A stretch of 34,657 nucleotides of DNA from Acidobacteriaceae bacterium (GCA_030037635.1 JASHQH010000101.1:1-34657), one strand, 5' to 3'; shown: positions 15,027-23,298, numbered from the stretch's first letter. Made by a program: numbers and translations. Notes: generated by a model from the letters alone, not told the origin.

Positions 15027-16379
15027 TCAAGTCGACTCGGCGGGCGCTTTTTCAATCGTCTCTACGCGGATTTTGGCTATACGGCGCGCCTCCATCTCCA
15101 AAACCGTCAGCCGCCGGCCCTCGTATTCCAGCGATTCACCGGTCTCGGGAATGTGTCCGAGTTGCGCCAGCACGAACCCGGCCAGAGTTTCCACGCCGCC
15201 GTCGCGCGGCAGGCTCCAATCCATTTGGGTCTCCAGGTCGCGCAGGTTTACGCTTCCGTCCGTCACAATGGCTCCGCCGGCGCTGCTCCACACCGGGTGC
15301 GAAGGCGCGTCAAACTCGTCTTCGAACTCGCCGCCAAGCTGCTCAATGGCGTCCTCGGCGGTCACCAGCCCGGCGGTCGAACCGTACTCGTCAACCGCGA
15401 TCGCCAGGTGCCGGCGGTGCTGTTTGAAATCCTGCAAAAGGTCCAACGTGGACTTGGTCTCAGGAACTACCAGGACGTCGTGCATGATCTGCGCAAGACG
15501 AACCTCCGGCGCTCCCGCCGGCGAAACCGAGGTCGCGCGAAAGTAATACGTCCGCGCCAGGTCGCGCGCATACACTGCGCCCACAATGTACTCGGGGCCG
15601 CGGGCTTCGTCGTAAACCGGAATGCGCGAGTGGTTGCGGGCGAACACCCGCGCACAGGCCTCCTCGAGCAGCATGTTCGAGGGCAGAGAAAAAATCTTCT
15701 GGCGCGGGGTCATGATTTCGCGTACCGGCACATCGCCCAGCTCCAGGGCGCGGTGCACCAGCGTCTCCTGGAACTCGGGCAGCAAGCCCAGTCTCCGGGC
15801 CGCCGTGGCAATCAGCTTCAACTCCTCGGCGGAATGGATCGACGCGGCGCGTTCCTTGGCTGAGATATCGAACGCTTGCAGCACCGCTGCTGCCGACCGG
15901 CTGAGCAAGCGCACCGCCGGACGCGCGATGGCCATAAACACCAGCATGGGCGGCGCCACAGCCACAGCCAGGGCCTCGGCGCGGCGCAGCGCCAGTGCTT
16001 TGGGCACCAGTTCTCCGGCCACCACGTGAAAATACGTGATCAGGGCGAACCCCACCACCACCGCCGCCACATGACCGTACACCTGCGCGTGCGGCAGCGC
16101 TCCGATCCAGCCCCCCAGCATCTGCGCCGCCAGCGGCTCGCCCAACCAGCCCAGGGACAGCGAGCACAGCGTTACACCCAGCTGCACCGCGGGCAGCAAG
16201 TCGTCCAGGTTGCGTTGCAGCCGGCGCACCGCGCGCGCTCCCGCAACTCCCGCTTCAAGCAGTTGCTCCACGCGCGTCTCGCGAATCGAAACCAGCGCAA
16301 ACTCCGCGGCCACAAAGTAGGCGTTGGCCAGGATCAGCATGGCCACCGCGACCGGCTTGAAGATGAGCAACTCGTGCAT
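15027..16379 (-). CDS. CNNM/CorC-type membrane protein (DUF21, CBS pair, CorC_HlyC)
   Basis: With the start at the ATG at 16379 the protein is 450 residues. Residues 1-190 form a DUF21 membrane domain with ANAYFVAAEFALVSIRETR and GELVPKALALRRAE (GELVPK at 122-127, the motif at the ion site of CorC/CNNM proteins). Residues about 215-345 are a CBS pair (VREIMTPRQKIF, then HLAIAVDEYGSTAGLVT). The C-terminus is a CorC_HlyC domain (VTDGSVNLRDLE and ETLAGFVLAQLGHIPETGE). Family members export Mg2+ in a Na+-coupled manner; older labels call them hemolysins. A longer frame reaches 16424, but the extra 15 residues do not look like the family. No strong ribosome binding site is seen. It is the third possible Mg2+-related gene within 8 kb. 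Confidence 0.9.
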   Translation of the reverse strand: MHELLIFKPVAVAMLILANAYFVAAEFALVSIRETRVEQLLEAGVAGARAVRRLQRNLDDLLPAVQLGVTLCSLSLGWLGEPLAAQMLGGWIGALPHAQVYGHVAAVVVGFALITYFHVVAGELVPKALALRRAEALAVAVAPPMLVFMAIARPAVRLLSRSAAAVLQAFDISAKERAASIHSAEELKLIATAARRLGLLPEFQETLVHRALELGDVPVREIMTPRQKIFSLPSNMLLEEACARVFARNHSRIPVYDEARGPEYIVGAVYARDLARTYYFRATSVSPAGAPEVRLAQIMHDVLVVPETKSTLDLLQDFKQHRRHLAIAVDEYGSTAGLVTAEDAIEQLGGEFEDEFDAPSHPVWSSAGGAIVTDGSVNLRDLETQMDWSLPRDGGVETLAGFVLAQLGHIPETGESLEYEGRRLTVLEMEARRIAKIRVETIEKAPAEST

Positions 16380-16505
16380 CTGCGTCAGAGCATAGCATTC
16401 GCCGCAGATGGCAGAATGACCCAACCTGCCGCCCAGTATTGGTTTCCGTGGAACTGCCCCGTACCTGTGTGCGTAAACTTGGACGTGAGCAAGAGGGGAA
16501 TCGCA

Positions 16506-17348
16506 ATGAAGCGTTTTGTTTTATCGACTGTGGCGGCATGCGCACTTGCTGCTCTTGCCGTTGGTCCGGTCTGGGCCACAGAGCAGACATTTGAACGCGA
16601 CCTTGCAGTAACCGGCAGAGTGGACCTCACCGTATCCACCGGATCCGGCTCGATCCATCTCACTGCCGGTCCCGCGGGACACGTGCACGTTTTTGGTCGG
16701 GTGCGGTCGAATTGGGGTGGAAGCGACGAACAAGTGCGCGAGATTGCCGCGCATCCTCCCCTTGAGCAGACCGGCAACATCGTCCGCATCGGCGAGCACA
16801 ATGAAAACCTGCACAACATCACCATCGACTACGAGGTTCAGGCGCCGCCCGACTCGTTTTTGAACGCCGCCACCGGCTCGGGAAACCTGACCGATGACGG
16901 CGTGGGCGCCAACGCCAGACTGAACACTGGTTCAGGGTCGATCCGCGCCACGGGTTTGCAAGGTGGATTCACGGTTGGAACGGGTTCAGGCAACATTGAC
17001 GCCGGGCAGAGCGGTACTGGAGACGTCAAGGCCGAAACCGGATCGGGCTCCATCGAGCTCAAGAATTTGCATGGCGGCCTGCGTGCCCATACCGGCTCGG
17101 GCAACATCAAGGTCGCCGGAACACCCGCAGCGGCCTGGCGCCTCGAAACCTGCTCCGGCAGCGTCGAGCTGTGGACCGGCTCCGCCCCATTCACGCTGGA
17201 TGCGAAAACCGGATCGGGCTCCATTCACAGCGATCGCGACATTACCGTTCAGGGATCGACGGACCGTCACCATCTGATGGGGAGGGTCGGCGGCGGCGGT
17301 CCCACCGTCCACGTCGAAACCGGCTCCGGCAGCATCCGCATTCATTAG
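16506..17348 (+). CDS. Secreted DUF4097-type beta-solenoid protein with TGSGS repeats
   Basis: The 280-residue protein has a clean signal peptide ending VGPVWA, then a DUF4097-type repeat domain. Nine copies of a TGSGSI/TGSGNI motif recur every 15-25 residues. The seventh reads TCSGSV, and the last closes the protein at its very C-terminus (TGSGSIRIH). Such repeats stack as a beta-solenoid. The family is common in envelopes of Bacteroidota and Acidobacteriota; a function in adhesion or scaffolding is guessed, not known. AGAGGGGA lies seven bases before the ATG. The frame is open far upstream, but that stretch is the antisense of the CNNM-type gene. It converges with the WD40 operon 33 bases away. 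Confidence 0.88.
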   Translation: MKRFVLSTVAACALAALAVGPVWATEQTFERDLAVTGRVDLTVSTGSGSIHLTAGPAGHVHVFGRVRSNWGGSDEQVREIAAHPPLEQTGNIVRIGEHNENLHNITIDYEVQAPPDSFLNAATGSGNLTDDGVGANARLNTGSGSIRATGLQGGFTVGTGSGNIDAGQSGTGDVKAETGSGSIELKNLHGGLRAHTGSGNIKVAGTPAAAWRLETCSGSVELWTGSAPFTLDAKTGSGSIHSDRDITVQGSTDRHHLMGRVGGGGPTVHVETGSGSIRIH

Positions 17349-17381
17349 AGCGGCGCTACAGCAGATTCAGAGAAGGCTCCC

Positions 17382-20300
17382 TCAGGGCAGGTTGGGGCAG
17401 GTGCTGGATCCAAAATACTGCTCGCACTCGTCCGGGGTCAGGTCGCGAGTTACACGCGAGCGCGCCAACGTGAGCAGGTCGTGCACATCCACGTCGTAGA
17501 CCTGAACGGTCGCATCTGCGCTTGCCGTGGCCAGGCGCTTGCCGTTGGGGCTGAAAGCGACAGAGCGGACCTCTCCCTGGTGCCCGTGCAGAGTCGTCAG
17601 CTCTTTGCCGGTTTGGGCATCCCACAGCTTCGCGGTGTCGTCCCAACTCCCGGTGGCCAGGCGCATCCCGTCGGGGCTGAAGGCGACGGAGTAGACCGTA
17701 GTGTCGTGCCCGCGCAGGGTCTTCAGTTCCTCGCCCGTTTCAGCGTCCCACACCTTCGCTGTGCCGTCGGAGCTCGCCGTTGCCAGGCGCTTGCCGTCAG
17801 GGCTAAAGGCGACGGAGTAGACCTCTCCCTGGTGCCCGCGTAGGGTCATCAGCTCCTGGCCGGTCCCGGCGTCCCAGATCTTCGCGGTCTTGTCATCGCT
17901 TCCGGTTCCGATCGCCAGGCGCTTGCCGTCGGGGCTGAAGGTGACTGACCTGACCCGGGCCCCATGCCCGCTCAGGGTTTTCAGCAGCTTTCCGGTCCGG
18001 GCGTCCCAGATCTTCGCGGTTGCGTCCCTGCTTGCCGTAGCCAGGCGAGTGCCGTCCGGACTGAAGGCGACAGAGGTGACCCAATCGTTGTGCCCGCTCA
18101 GGGTCATCAGCTCCTTGCCCGTCTCGGCATCCCAGATTTTCGCCGTATTATCATTGCTTCCGGTGGCCAGGCGCTTACCGTCGGGGCTGAAGGCGACGGA
18201 CGTAACCCAGTTCTCGTGCCCACTCAGGATCATTAGGCGCTTACCGGTCTCGGCGTCCCAGATCTTCGCCGTATTGTCATTGCTTCCGGTAGCCAGGCGC
18301 CCGCCGTCGGGGCTGAAGGCGACAGAGGTGACCCAAGAGCTTTCGCGCACGGTCACCACCTCCGTTCCTTCCGGTTCGGTATCCCAGATCTTTGCGGTTT
18401 TGTTATCGCTTGCGGTAGCCAGGCGCTTGCCGTCGGGGCTGAAAGCGATGTCTTCGAACTTGTCCTTATACCCGCGCAGGATCATCAACGGCTCGCCGCC
18501 GGTCTCGGCATCCCAGATCCTCGCTGTGTTGTCCAAGCTTGCCGTAGCCAGGCGCCTGCCGTCCGGGCTGAAAGCGACGGCTTCGATCTGAGCTTCGTGC
18601 CCCTTCAGGGTTATCAGCAAATTGCCGGTTTGGGCGTCCCAAATCTTCGCGGTTTCGTCGTCGCTTCCGGTAGCCAGCCGCTTGCCGTCGGGGGTGAAGG
18701 CGACGGTTTCGACCTTATCCTCGTGCCCACGCAGGGTCATCAGCAGCTTGCCGGTCTCGGCATCCCAAATCTTCGCCGTTTTGTCATCGCTTCCGCTAGC
18801 CAGGCGTTTGCCGTCGGGGCTGAAGGCAACGGATTCGACTGTCGCTTTCGGCCCCGGCTTCTCAGTGGGCTCACCCAGGGTCACCACTACCTTGCCGGTT
18901 TCGAGGTCCCAAATCTTCGCCGTTTGGTCGTCGCTTGCCGTAGCCAGGCGCTTGCCGTCGGGGCTGAAGGCAACCCATTCGACCTTATCCGTGTGCTCGC
19001 GCAGGGTCATCAGCTCTTTGCCGGTCCGGGCGTCCCAGATCTTCGCAGTTTTGTCATCGCTTCCGGTAGCAAGGCGCTTGCCATCGGGGCTGAAGGCCAC
19101 GGATTCGACCTTATCCGTGTGCCCGAGCAAGGTCATCAGCAGCTTTCCGGTCCCGGCATCCCAGATCTTCGCAGTTTTGTCATCGCTTCCGGTGGCCAGG
19201 CGCTTGCCGTCGGGGCTGTAGGCTACGGATTCCACCTTATCCGTGTGCCCGCGTTGTCCGTCCAACGTCATTCGAACCTGGGACGAAAGAATCGCCGAGT
19301 GGAGAGCAGTGGTCGCGAACGGGATGGGCTGAAGGCCAAAGGCGGCCGTCTGGTTGACGGCCTGCATTGCAAGCAGGACGCTCCTTTCCGGATCCGTGTC
19401 GTGTTGTCCCAATGAGTCTGCCGCGAGATCGAGAGACTTGGTAACTCTTTCCTCTCTTGTAGTCTCGCTGCGCTGAAAGAAAAATCCCCAAGTCGCCGCA
19501 GCCAGTGCGACGACAAGAAGAGCTGCGAGTGAAATCCAGGTTCGAAGCCTTGCTACTCTCGCCGCTTCTTCCCGCTTCACCTCCTGCGCCTCGCTCCAGT
19601 TCAGGAAGTCGAGGGCTGTTTCGAATTCCCTGGCGTCCAGGTAGCGGCTGGCCCAGACGCCCGTCGGATGGAACTCGTTTCTCCAGTTGACCAGGTTTCT
19701 GAGGGTTAGCCCGGCGATCCCTTGCACCGCATTCTTCTCTGGCGCCGTCGTGCCCGGCTGCCAGCCGGCTTCATGTGCCACCCTGACCAGCTCACGCAGA
19801 CGGCCGACGTTGCGGTTCTCCTCCTCCATCCACTCCACAAGCCGGGGCCAGCCGCGAAAGACGCTCTCGTGGATCACATCCACGGTGTCCTGGTTGAGGC
19901 CGCTGAGGCGCAAAAAGCCCTCCCGATGGAAGCGCCTGACCACGTCTTCCGCCTCGGCGCCGCACAGCGCCGTAAGCTGGGCTCGCGTAGCCCAGCGGCG
20001 CACCGCGCGGCCCCGGTCGATCTCCGAAATTCTCTGGAAAACCAGCCGGCAGGCCTTCTGCTGGGCCGGAGCCAGGCCTTCATAGAGGCCGTCATAGATC
20101 TGGTTCAGATGCTGCTCGAGGGCGTTCTTCCATCCGCCCGCCGCGGTGTAGTGCGCGAACGTGATTCGTTTGCCCCCGGCGGCAAGCCACATGCGGCTCA
20201 GCAGGTGTTCCAGACGCGGCAACTGGTCGGAATCGGCTCCCACCTCGCCCAGCAGCCGCTGCACCACCGCCAGCTCAATGTCTCTTCCCACCGGCCCCTC

Positions 20301-21068
20301 GATGGCGCGCTGCAACTGGTCGCGGCGCAGGCGCGGCACCAGGTAGAGCGAGGCATTCATGCGCTCGGGAAGATCGGGAAACTGCGCACAGTCTCCCAGG
20401 TAGTCAGAGCGCATGACCATGAGCACATAAATCCGCAAATTGGGCTCGGCTGCGGCGTCCAAAAGCCTGCGCACCAGCGCCTGCGCCTGTTCCCGCGCTT
20501 CAGAGCCCCGGCCTGCGGCCTGCTCTTCGCGAAGGTACGAAAAGATCTCCTCGAACTGGTCGGCAATCAGCAGGACGTTGGCGTCGGCCTCGAGTGAGGC
20601 GGCTTCTACTGCACGGGCGATGCCCAGAGGTCCTTCGGCAATGATTTCCGTAGCATTGGTAATGCCCAGTCCACGTTCAAAGGCGCTGCCCAGTTCCTGC
20701 ATGGGAGAGCTGCCGGGCTTGAACTCGATCACCTTCCAGCGGTGCCCGGCAGAGGGAATCATTCCGCTCTTCAGCTCCGGCAGCAGGCCGGCACGCACCA
20801 GGGATGACTTGCCGCACCCTGAGGAGCCCAGCACGGCCACAAACCGGTTGAGTTCGAGCTTCGAAAGCAGTTCCTTGACGTGCTCGTCCCGGCCGAAATA
20901 GAGGTAGGAATCTTTCTCTTCAAAGTACCGCAACGCCAGGTAAGGACATTCCGGGCCCTGGGGCTCGGACAGTTCCTTGCCGTCCTTGTTCCGGCCTTCA
21001 GCGAGGCGGGGTTCTCGCTCCTCAAGGTGGTGCAGCCCGATCTCAGAATCTTGGGCTGGCTGAGTCAC
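17382..21068 (-). CDS. STAND-type ATPase with one membrane span and 14 WD40 repeats
   Basis: The 1228-residue protein has three parts. Residues about 40-480 are an nSTAND1-like NTPase: entry motif CPYLALRYFEEKDSYLYFGR, Walker A GSSGCGKS (81-88), Walker B VLLIADQFEE (Asp170), an LMVMRSDYLGD strand (216-226), then a winged-helix/helical region. Residues 511-531 are one hydrophobic span flanked by Arg. Residues 605-1200 hold 14 WD40 repeats of mostly 42 residues, and the protein ends with LTPDECEQYFG. The GTG start lies inside the stop of the TIR gene (GTGA, four-base overlap), so both are made together. STAND ATPases typically oligomerise when a C-terminal sensor binds ligand. Here the propellers would sense, and the TIR partner would act. 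Topology puts the propellers on the other side of the membrane from the ATPase if the span is real. Confidence 0.92.
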   Translation of the reverse strand: MTQPAQDSEIGLHHLEEREPRLAEGRNKDGKELSEPQGPECPYLALRYFEEKDSYLYFGRDEHVKELLSKLELNRFVAVLGSSGCGKSSLVRAGLLPELKSGMIPSAGHRWKVIEFKPGSSPMQELGSAFERGLGITNATEIIAEGPLGIARAVEAASLEADANVLLIADQFEEIFSYLREEQAAGRGSEAREQAQALVRRLLDAAAEPNLRIYVLMVMRSDYLGDCAQFPDLPERMNASLYLVPRLRRDQLQRAIEGPVGRDIELAVVQRLLGEVGADSDQLPRLEHLLSRMWLAAGGKRITFAHYTAAGGWKNALEQHLNQIYDGLYEGLAPAQQKACRLVFQRISEIDRGRAVRRWATRAQLTALCGAEAEDVVRRFHREGFLRLSGLNQDTVDVIHESVFRGWPRLVEWMEEENRNVGRLRELVRVAHEAGWQPGTTAPEKNAVQGIAGLTLRNLVNWRNEFHPTGVWASRYLDAREFETALDFLNWSEAQEVKREEAARVARLRTWISLAALLVVALAAATWGFFFQRSETTREERVTKSLDLAADSLGQHDTDPERSVLLAMQAVNQTAAFGLQPIPFATTALHSAILSSQVRMTLDGQRGHTDKVESVAYSPDGKRLATGSDDKTAKIWDAGTGKLLMTLLGHTDKVESVAFSPDGKRLATGSDDKTAKIWDARTGKELMTLREHTDKVEWVAFSPDGKRLATASDDQTAKIWDLETGKVVVTLGEPTEKPGPKATVESVAFSPDGKRLASGSDDKTAKIWDAETGKLLMTLRGHEDKVETVAFTPDGKRLATGSDDETAKIWDAQTGNLLITLKGHEAQIEAVAFSPDGRRLATASLDNTARIWDAETGGEPLMILRGYKDKFEDIAFSPDGKRLATASDNKTAKIWDTEPEGTEVVTVRESSWVTSVAFSPDGGRLATGSNDNTAKIWDAETGKRLMILSGHENWVTSVAFSPDGKRLATGSNDNTAKIWDAETGKELMTLSGHNDWVTSVAFSPDGTRLATASRDATAKIWDARTGKLLKTLSGHGARVRSVTFSPDGKRLAIGTGSDDKTAKIWDAGTGQELMTLRGHQGEVYSVAFSPDGKRLATASSDGTAKVWDAETGEELKTLRGHDTTVYSVAFSPDGMRLATGSWDDTAKLWDAQTGKELTTLHGHQGEVRSVAFSPNGKRLATASADATVQVYDVDVHDLLTLARSRVTRDLTPDECEQYFGSSTCPNLP
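17469..19256 (-). repeat. Array of 14 WD40-coding repeats (about 126 bp period)
   Basis: The C-terminal half of the ATPase gene is a tandem array. Repeats share VAFSPDGKRLATGSDDKTAK followed by IWDAETGK. Repeat 4 carries a six-residue insertion (EKPGPK), repeat 11 a two-residue insertion (IGTGSDD), and repeats 7-8 lack the usual Gly-His. DNA similarity between units is high, so unequal exchange could change copy number. Fourteen units equal two seven-bladed propellers. Confidence 0.9.
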
Positions 21069-22399
21069 GTGCGCTCCCCGGCAAAGTAGTCAGCTGCGGC
21101 CTGCGGCTTATCCAGCACCTGCACCGGCAGACGCTTAAGATCGCGCAGCTTGAAGTCGTCGGGCGGAGGACCTACGTAGATCGCACTGCGTAGGTGGCGT
21201 TCCTGGATATGGCGCCGCAGACGCAGAAACACCGTATCGAACCAGTCCCGTTCGGTGTTGCCGTAATAGATAAGACATCCATCGAGCTCTTCAAGCGCTT
21301 TCACGTGCTTGGCAATGGCTTCGTCAGCGGAACCGCTCAACGGAGACACCCAGGTGCTCACGCCCTTTTGCTGCAGCATATCGAGCAACGGCTCGGCCTC
21401 GTCCGCGTTGGCGCGATCCTGGCACAGGAAGTAGATGGTCGGATTCGACCCGGTGGCCTGGTTTTCAGCCTTGGGAGGCTGGGCGCTCAGCACCCGGATG
21501 CGCTCTTCAATGTCCTGCTGCGAGCTGAACCACTCGAAGCCGTCATTGGTCAGCTTGGTCAGTTCATCGGATTGGGTTGCTGTCCACACCAGGCGGGCTT
21601 TGCCGCTTTTGCACGCCAAATCCAGCTGCGTCTTTACCAGGTAGTCCGCCGCAGGCTTCCGGTCCAAAGGATGAACGCTCACAAAGCACCGGTCGAGCGA
21701 CTCCTGAATATGCTTCTCCAGCTCGGCTGCATCCATCTCCATCAGCTGCGCCGGATTGGTCGGATACACATCGTATTTGTGGCTCAAAGAGTTGCGCAAA
21801 ACCCTCGATTGATCCAGAAAGTTATCGGCCAGGTAAACGGCAGCGCGTCCCGAGCCCGTTGGGGCCGAATCATTTTTTGGGCTTACATTCAGAAGAACCG
21901 CCTTGATGGCCACCGACAGGTCACGAATCGCCTCCTTGAACTCTGCGGAACCGGGATCGAATTCGATGGGGTTGCCGTTGCGGTTCTTCCCCCAGAATCG
22001 CGTTGCCTGGCAGGCACTGAGCGGGTGCTCCTTCGGCGCCGGGCAAAGAAGTTCAACCGGAAAGATGCGGCTGCGATGGGCCGCATCACCCGTGACACTG
22101 AATCCGCCAAGGAAGCTATCCAGCTCCTTCTCGCAGTACTGGCTGTCAAAGAATGTGGGGGTCAGGATCGCAACCAAGGTGGCCGAGTCGCCCGATGCGT
22201 CGCGCAACTTTTCGTCCCAGGTGTCTCCGGATTTCAATCCTTCCTTATCCCAGAACGTAACCACTTCCTTGCCTATAACGCGCGTCAGGTCCTTCTTCAG
22301 CGCCTCGTAAAACGGCCGCACCCACTCCACGTCGTCGTCGCTATAGCTGATAAAAAGGTCGTACTTATATCCGTGAGGGAAGACGCTTTGCATGGCCAT
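21065..22399 (-). CDS. TIR-domain protein with a second TIR-like module
   Basis: The 444-residue protein starts with a TIR domain (about 12-130): YDLFISYSDDDVEWVRPFYE, then VVTFWDKEGLKSGDTWDEKL, then PTFFDSQYCEKELDSFL. Glu92 in CEKEL matches the catalytic glutamate of NAD+-cleaving TIRs, so enzymatic activity is plausible. Residues about 184-300 form a less clear alpha/beta domain. Residues about 318-440 look like a second TIR-like domain (TIYFLCQDRANADEAEPLLD, then LEELDGCLIYYGNTERDW, and YVGPPPDDFK), as found in proteins paired with STAND ATPases. The ATG at 22399 has GAGG seven bases upstream; a TTG at 22423 extends the frame but is unlikely. The gene leads the operon, and its stop overlaps the ATPase start. 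Confidence 0.9.
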   Translation of the reverse strand: MAMQSVFPHGYKYDLFISYSDDDVEWVRPFYEALKKDLTRVIGKEVVTFWDKEGLKSGDTWDEKLRDASGDSATLVAILTPTFFDSQYCEKELDSFLGGFSVTGDAAHRSRIFPVELLCPAPKEHPLSACQATRFWGKNRNGNPIEFDPGSAEFKEAIRDLSVAIKAVLLNVSPKNDSAPTGSGRAAVYLADNFLDQSRVLRNSLSHKYDVYPTNPAQLMEMDAAELEKHIQESLDRCFVSVHPLDRKPAADYLVKTQLDLACKSGKARLVWTATQSDELTKLTNDGFEWFSSQQDIEERIRVLSAQPPKAENQATGSNPTIYFLCQDRANADEAEPLLDMLQQKGVSTWVSPLSGSADEAIAKHVKALEELDGCLIYYGNTERDWFDTVFLRLRRHIQERHLRSAIYVGPPPDDFKLRDLKRLPVQVLDKPQAAADYFAGERT

Positions 22400-22450
22400 T
22401 AAGGACCTCGGTGCTTTAGCCAATTATGCGTTAGCGGAGCCGATGGGACG

Positions 22451-22480
22451 ATTCTAGCGCTGAATTGTTTTCTACTGCAA
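22451..22480 (-). promoter_or_regulatory. Candidate promoter of the TIR-STAND operon
   Basis: On the minus strand TTGCAG (22475-22480), an 18-base spacer and TAGAAT (22451-22456, 5/6 match to TATAAT) lie 52 bases before the TIR start. The surrounding 180 bases are more AT-rich than the genes. The -35 is poor, so initiation may need an activator or be weak. Confidence 0.45.
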
Positions 22481-22578
22481 CTTTGCGTCTTTTCCAATAC
22501 AACTTAAGCCTGAAGGCAGCGTTTTCCCTATTTAAGCTCCTGATTCGGCCTGGACACGGCGGGCGGAACCGGTTGCCG

Positions 22579-23298
22579 CTATGGGAGTGAATCGAATGGA
22601 TCTGGGTACTTGACTGAAAACTCGGCCTCCGGCTTGCCCTTCAGGTCGCTCCAATGGTCGCCCACGTTCAGTACCATGGTGTACCCCTCGGTCGCAATTT
22701 TCCCGCGTTCCTGGGTCTTGAACGCTCCTGGCGGCTCTGCTTCCGAGCCGGGAGGAGCCAACGCCAGTTGCTGCCAGTTATCGTAACCCTGCCCACGCAA
22801 GTTGCGTTCCGTCGCCTGCCGCTGCCACTCGGGTCGCGTACTGATAAAAAAGACGTATACGCCTAAGCGCCGGGCTTCCTTATAGAGCCGCAGCGTCCCG
22901 GCGATAGCGGGTGCCTGTGAGCTCTCCACCCACGCATCGAAGGCGTCAGCAGCGTATTCGAAGTTGGAGTCGGAACGCTCTTGGTAATTCGAGAGCGAGG
23001 TTTCGTCGATGTCGAGAATGAGCGCCAGTTTTTCGCCCGTGCGCCGGCGTTCCACACGCTCGCGCAGGAATGCGATCGCGCGGTCTGCCTGTACATCCAG
23101 GTCGTGCGAATAACAGCCGCACTTGCACGTGCAGTCATGATAGTCGCGCAGTTCCTTCTTCAACGCGCCCAGGTTCTCGATCCGCTCGCCGTCTGTATCG
23201 GAGTTGAAGGCTGGGCTTTGCGGCGCCTGCGCTGATGGAAATCGCGATCCCCACGCCAGAACCAGCGCAGTCGCCACAATGGCCAGACACTTCTTCAT
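22579..23298 (-). CDS. Secreted HAD acid phosphatase (class B-like) with CxCxCxC insert
   Basis: The 239-residue protein has a signal peptide (KKCLAIVATALVLAWG, cleavage near SAQA) and the plant-type/e(P4)-like acid phosphatase fold. Seen blocks are LGALKKELRDYHD, then LALILDIDETSLSNYQ (nucleophile Asp96, Asp98), VYVFFISTRPEWQR as motif II, and VLNVGDHWSDLKG as the last acidic motif. These enzymes hydrolyse phosphomonoesters or nucleotides in the periplasm. Between YHD and the next helix lies CTCKCGC (Cys56, 58, 60, 62), where relatives usually have a short Gly-containing turn; it could bind metal or form disulfides. The start ATG at 23298 follows AGAGGGG; a longer frame to 23370 adds no signal-like sequence. 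Confidence 0.88.
   Translation of the reverse strand: MKKCLAIVATALVLAWGSRFPSAQAPQSPAFNSDTDGERIENLGALKKELRDYHDCTCKCGCYSHDLDVQADRAIAFLRERVERRRTGEKLALILDIDETSLSNYQERSDSNFEYAADAFDAWVESSQAPAIAGTLRLYKEARRLGVYVFFISTRPEWQRQATERNLRGQGYDNWQQLALAPPGSEAEPPGAFKTQERGKIATEGYTMVLNVGDHWSDLKGKPEAEFSVKYPDPFDSLP

Noticed and set aside
15876..16505. Upstream extension of the DUF4097 reading frame by 210 codons
   Set aside because: The extension is antisense to the CNNM-type gene, while a ribosome binding site and signal peptide mark the ATG at 16506.
17469..19256. Periodic repeats that could be taken for a CRISPR or satellite array
   Set aside because: The period is about 126 bp, in frame with a protein, and encodes WD40 repeats; there are no short direct repeats with unique spacers and no cas genes.
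17382..23298. Possibility that the TIR-STAND locus lies on a prophage or genomic island
   Set aside because: No integrase, tRNA, direct repeats or clear change in base composition is visible at its borders, so transfer cannot be claimed from this window.
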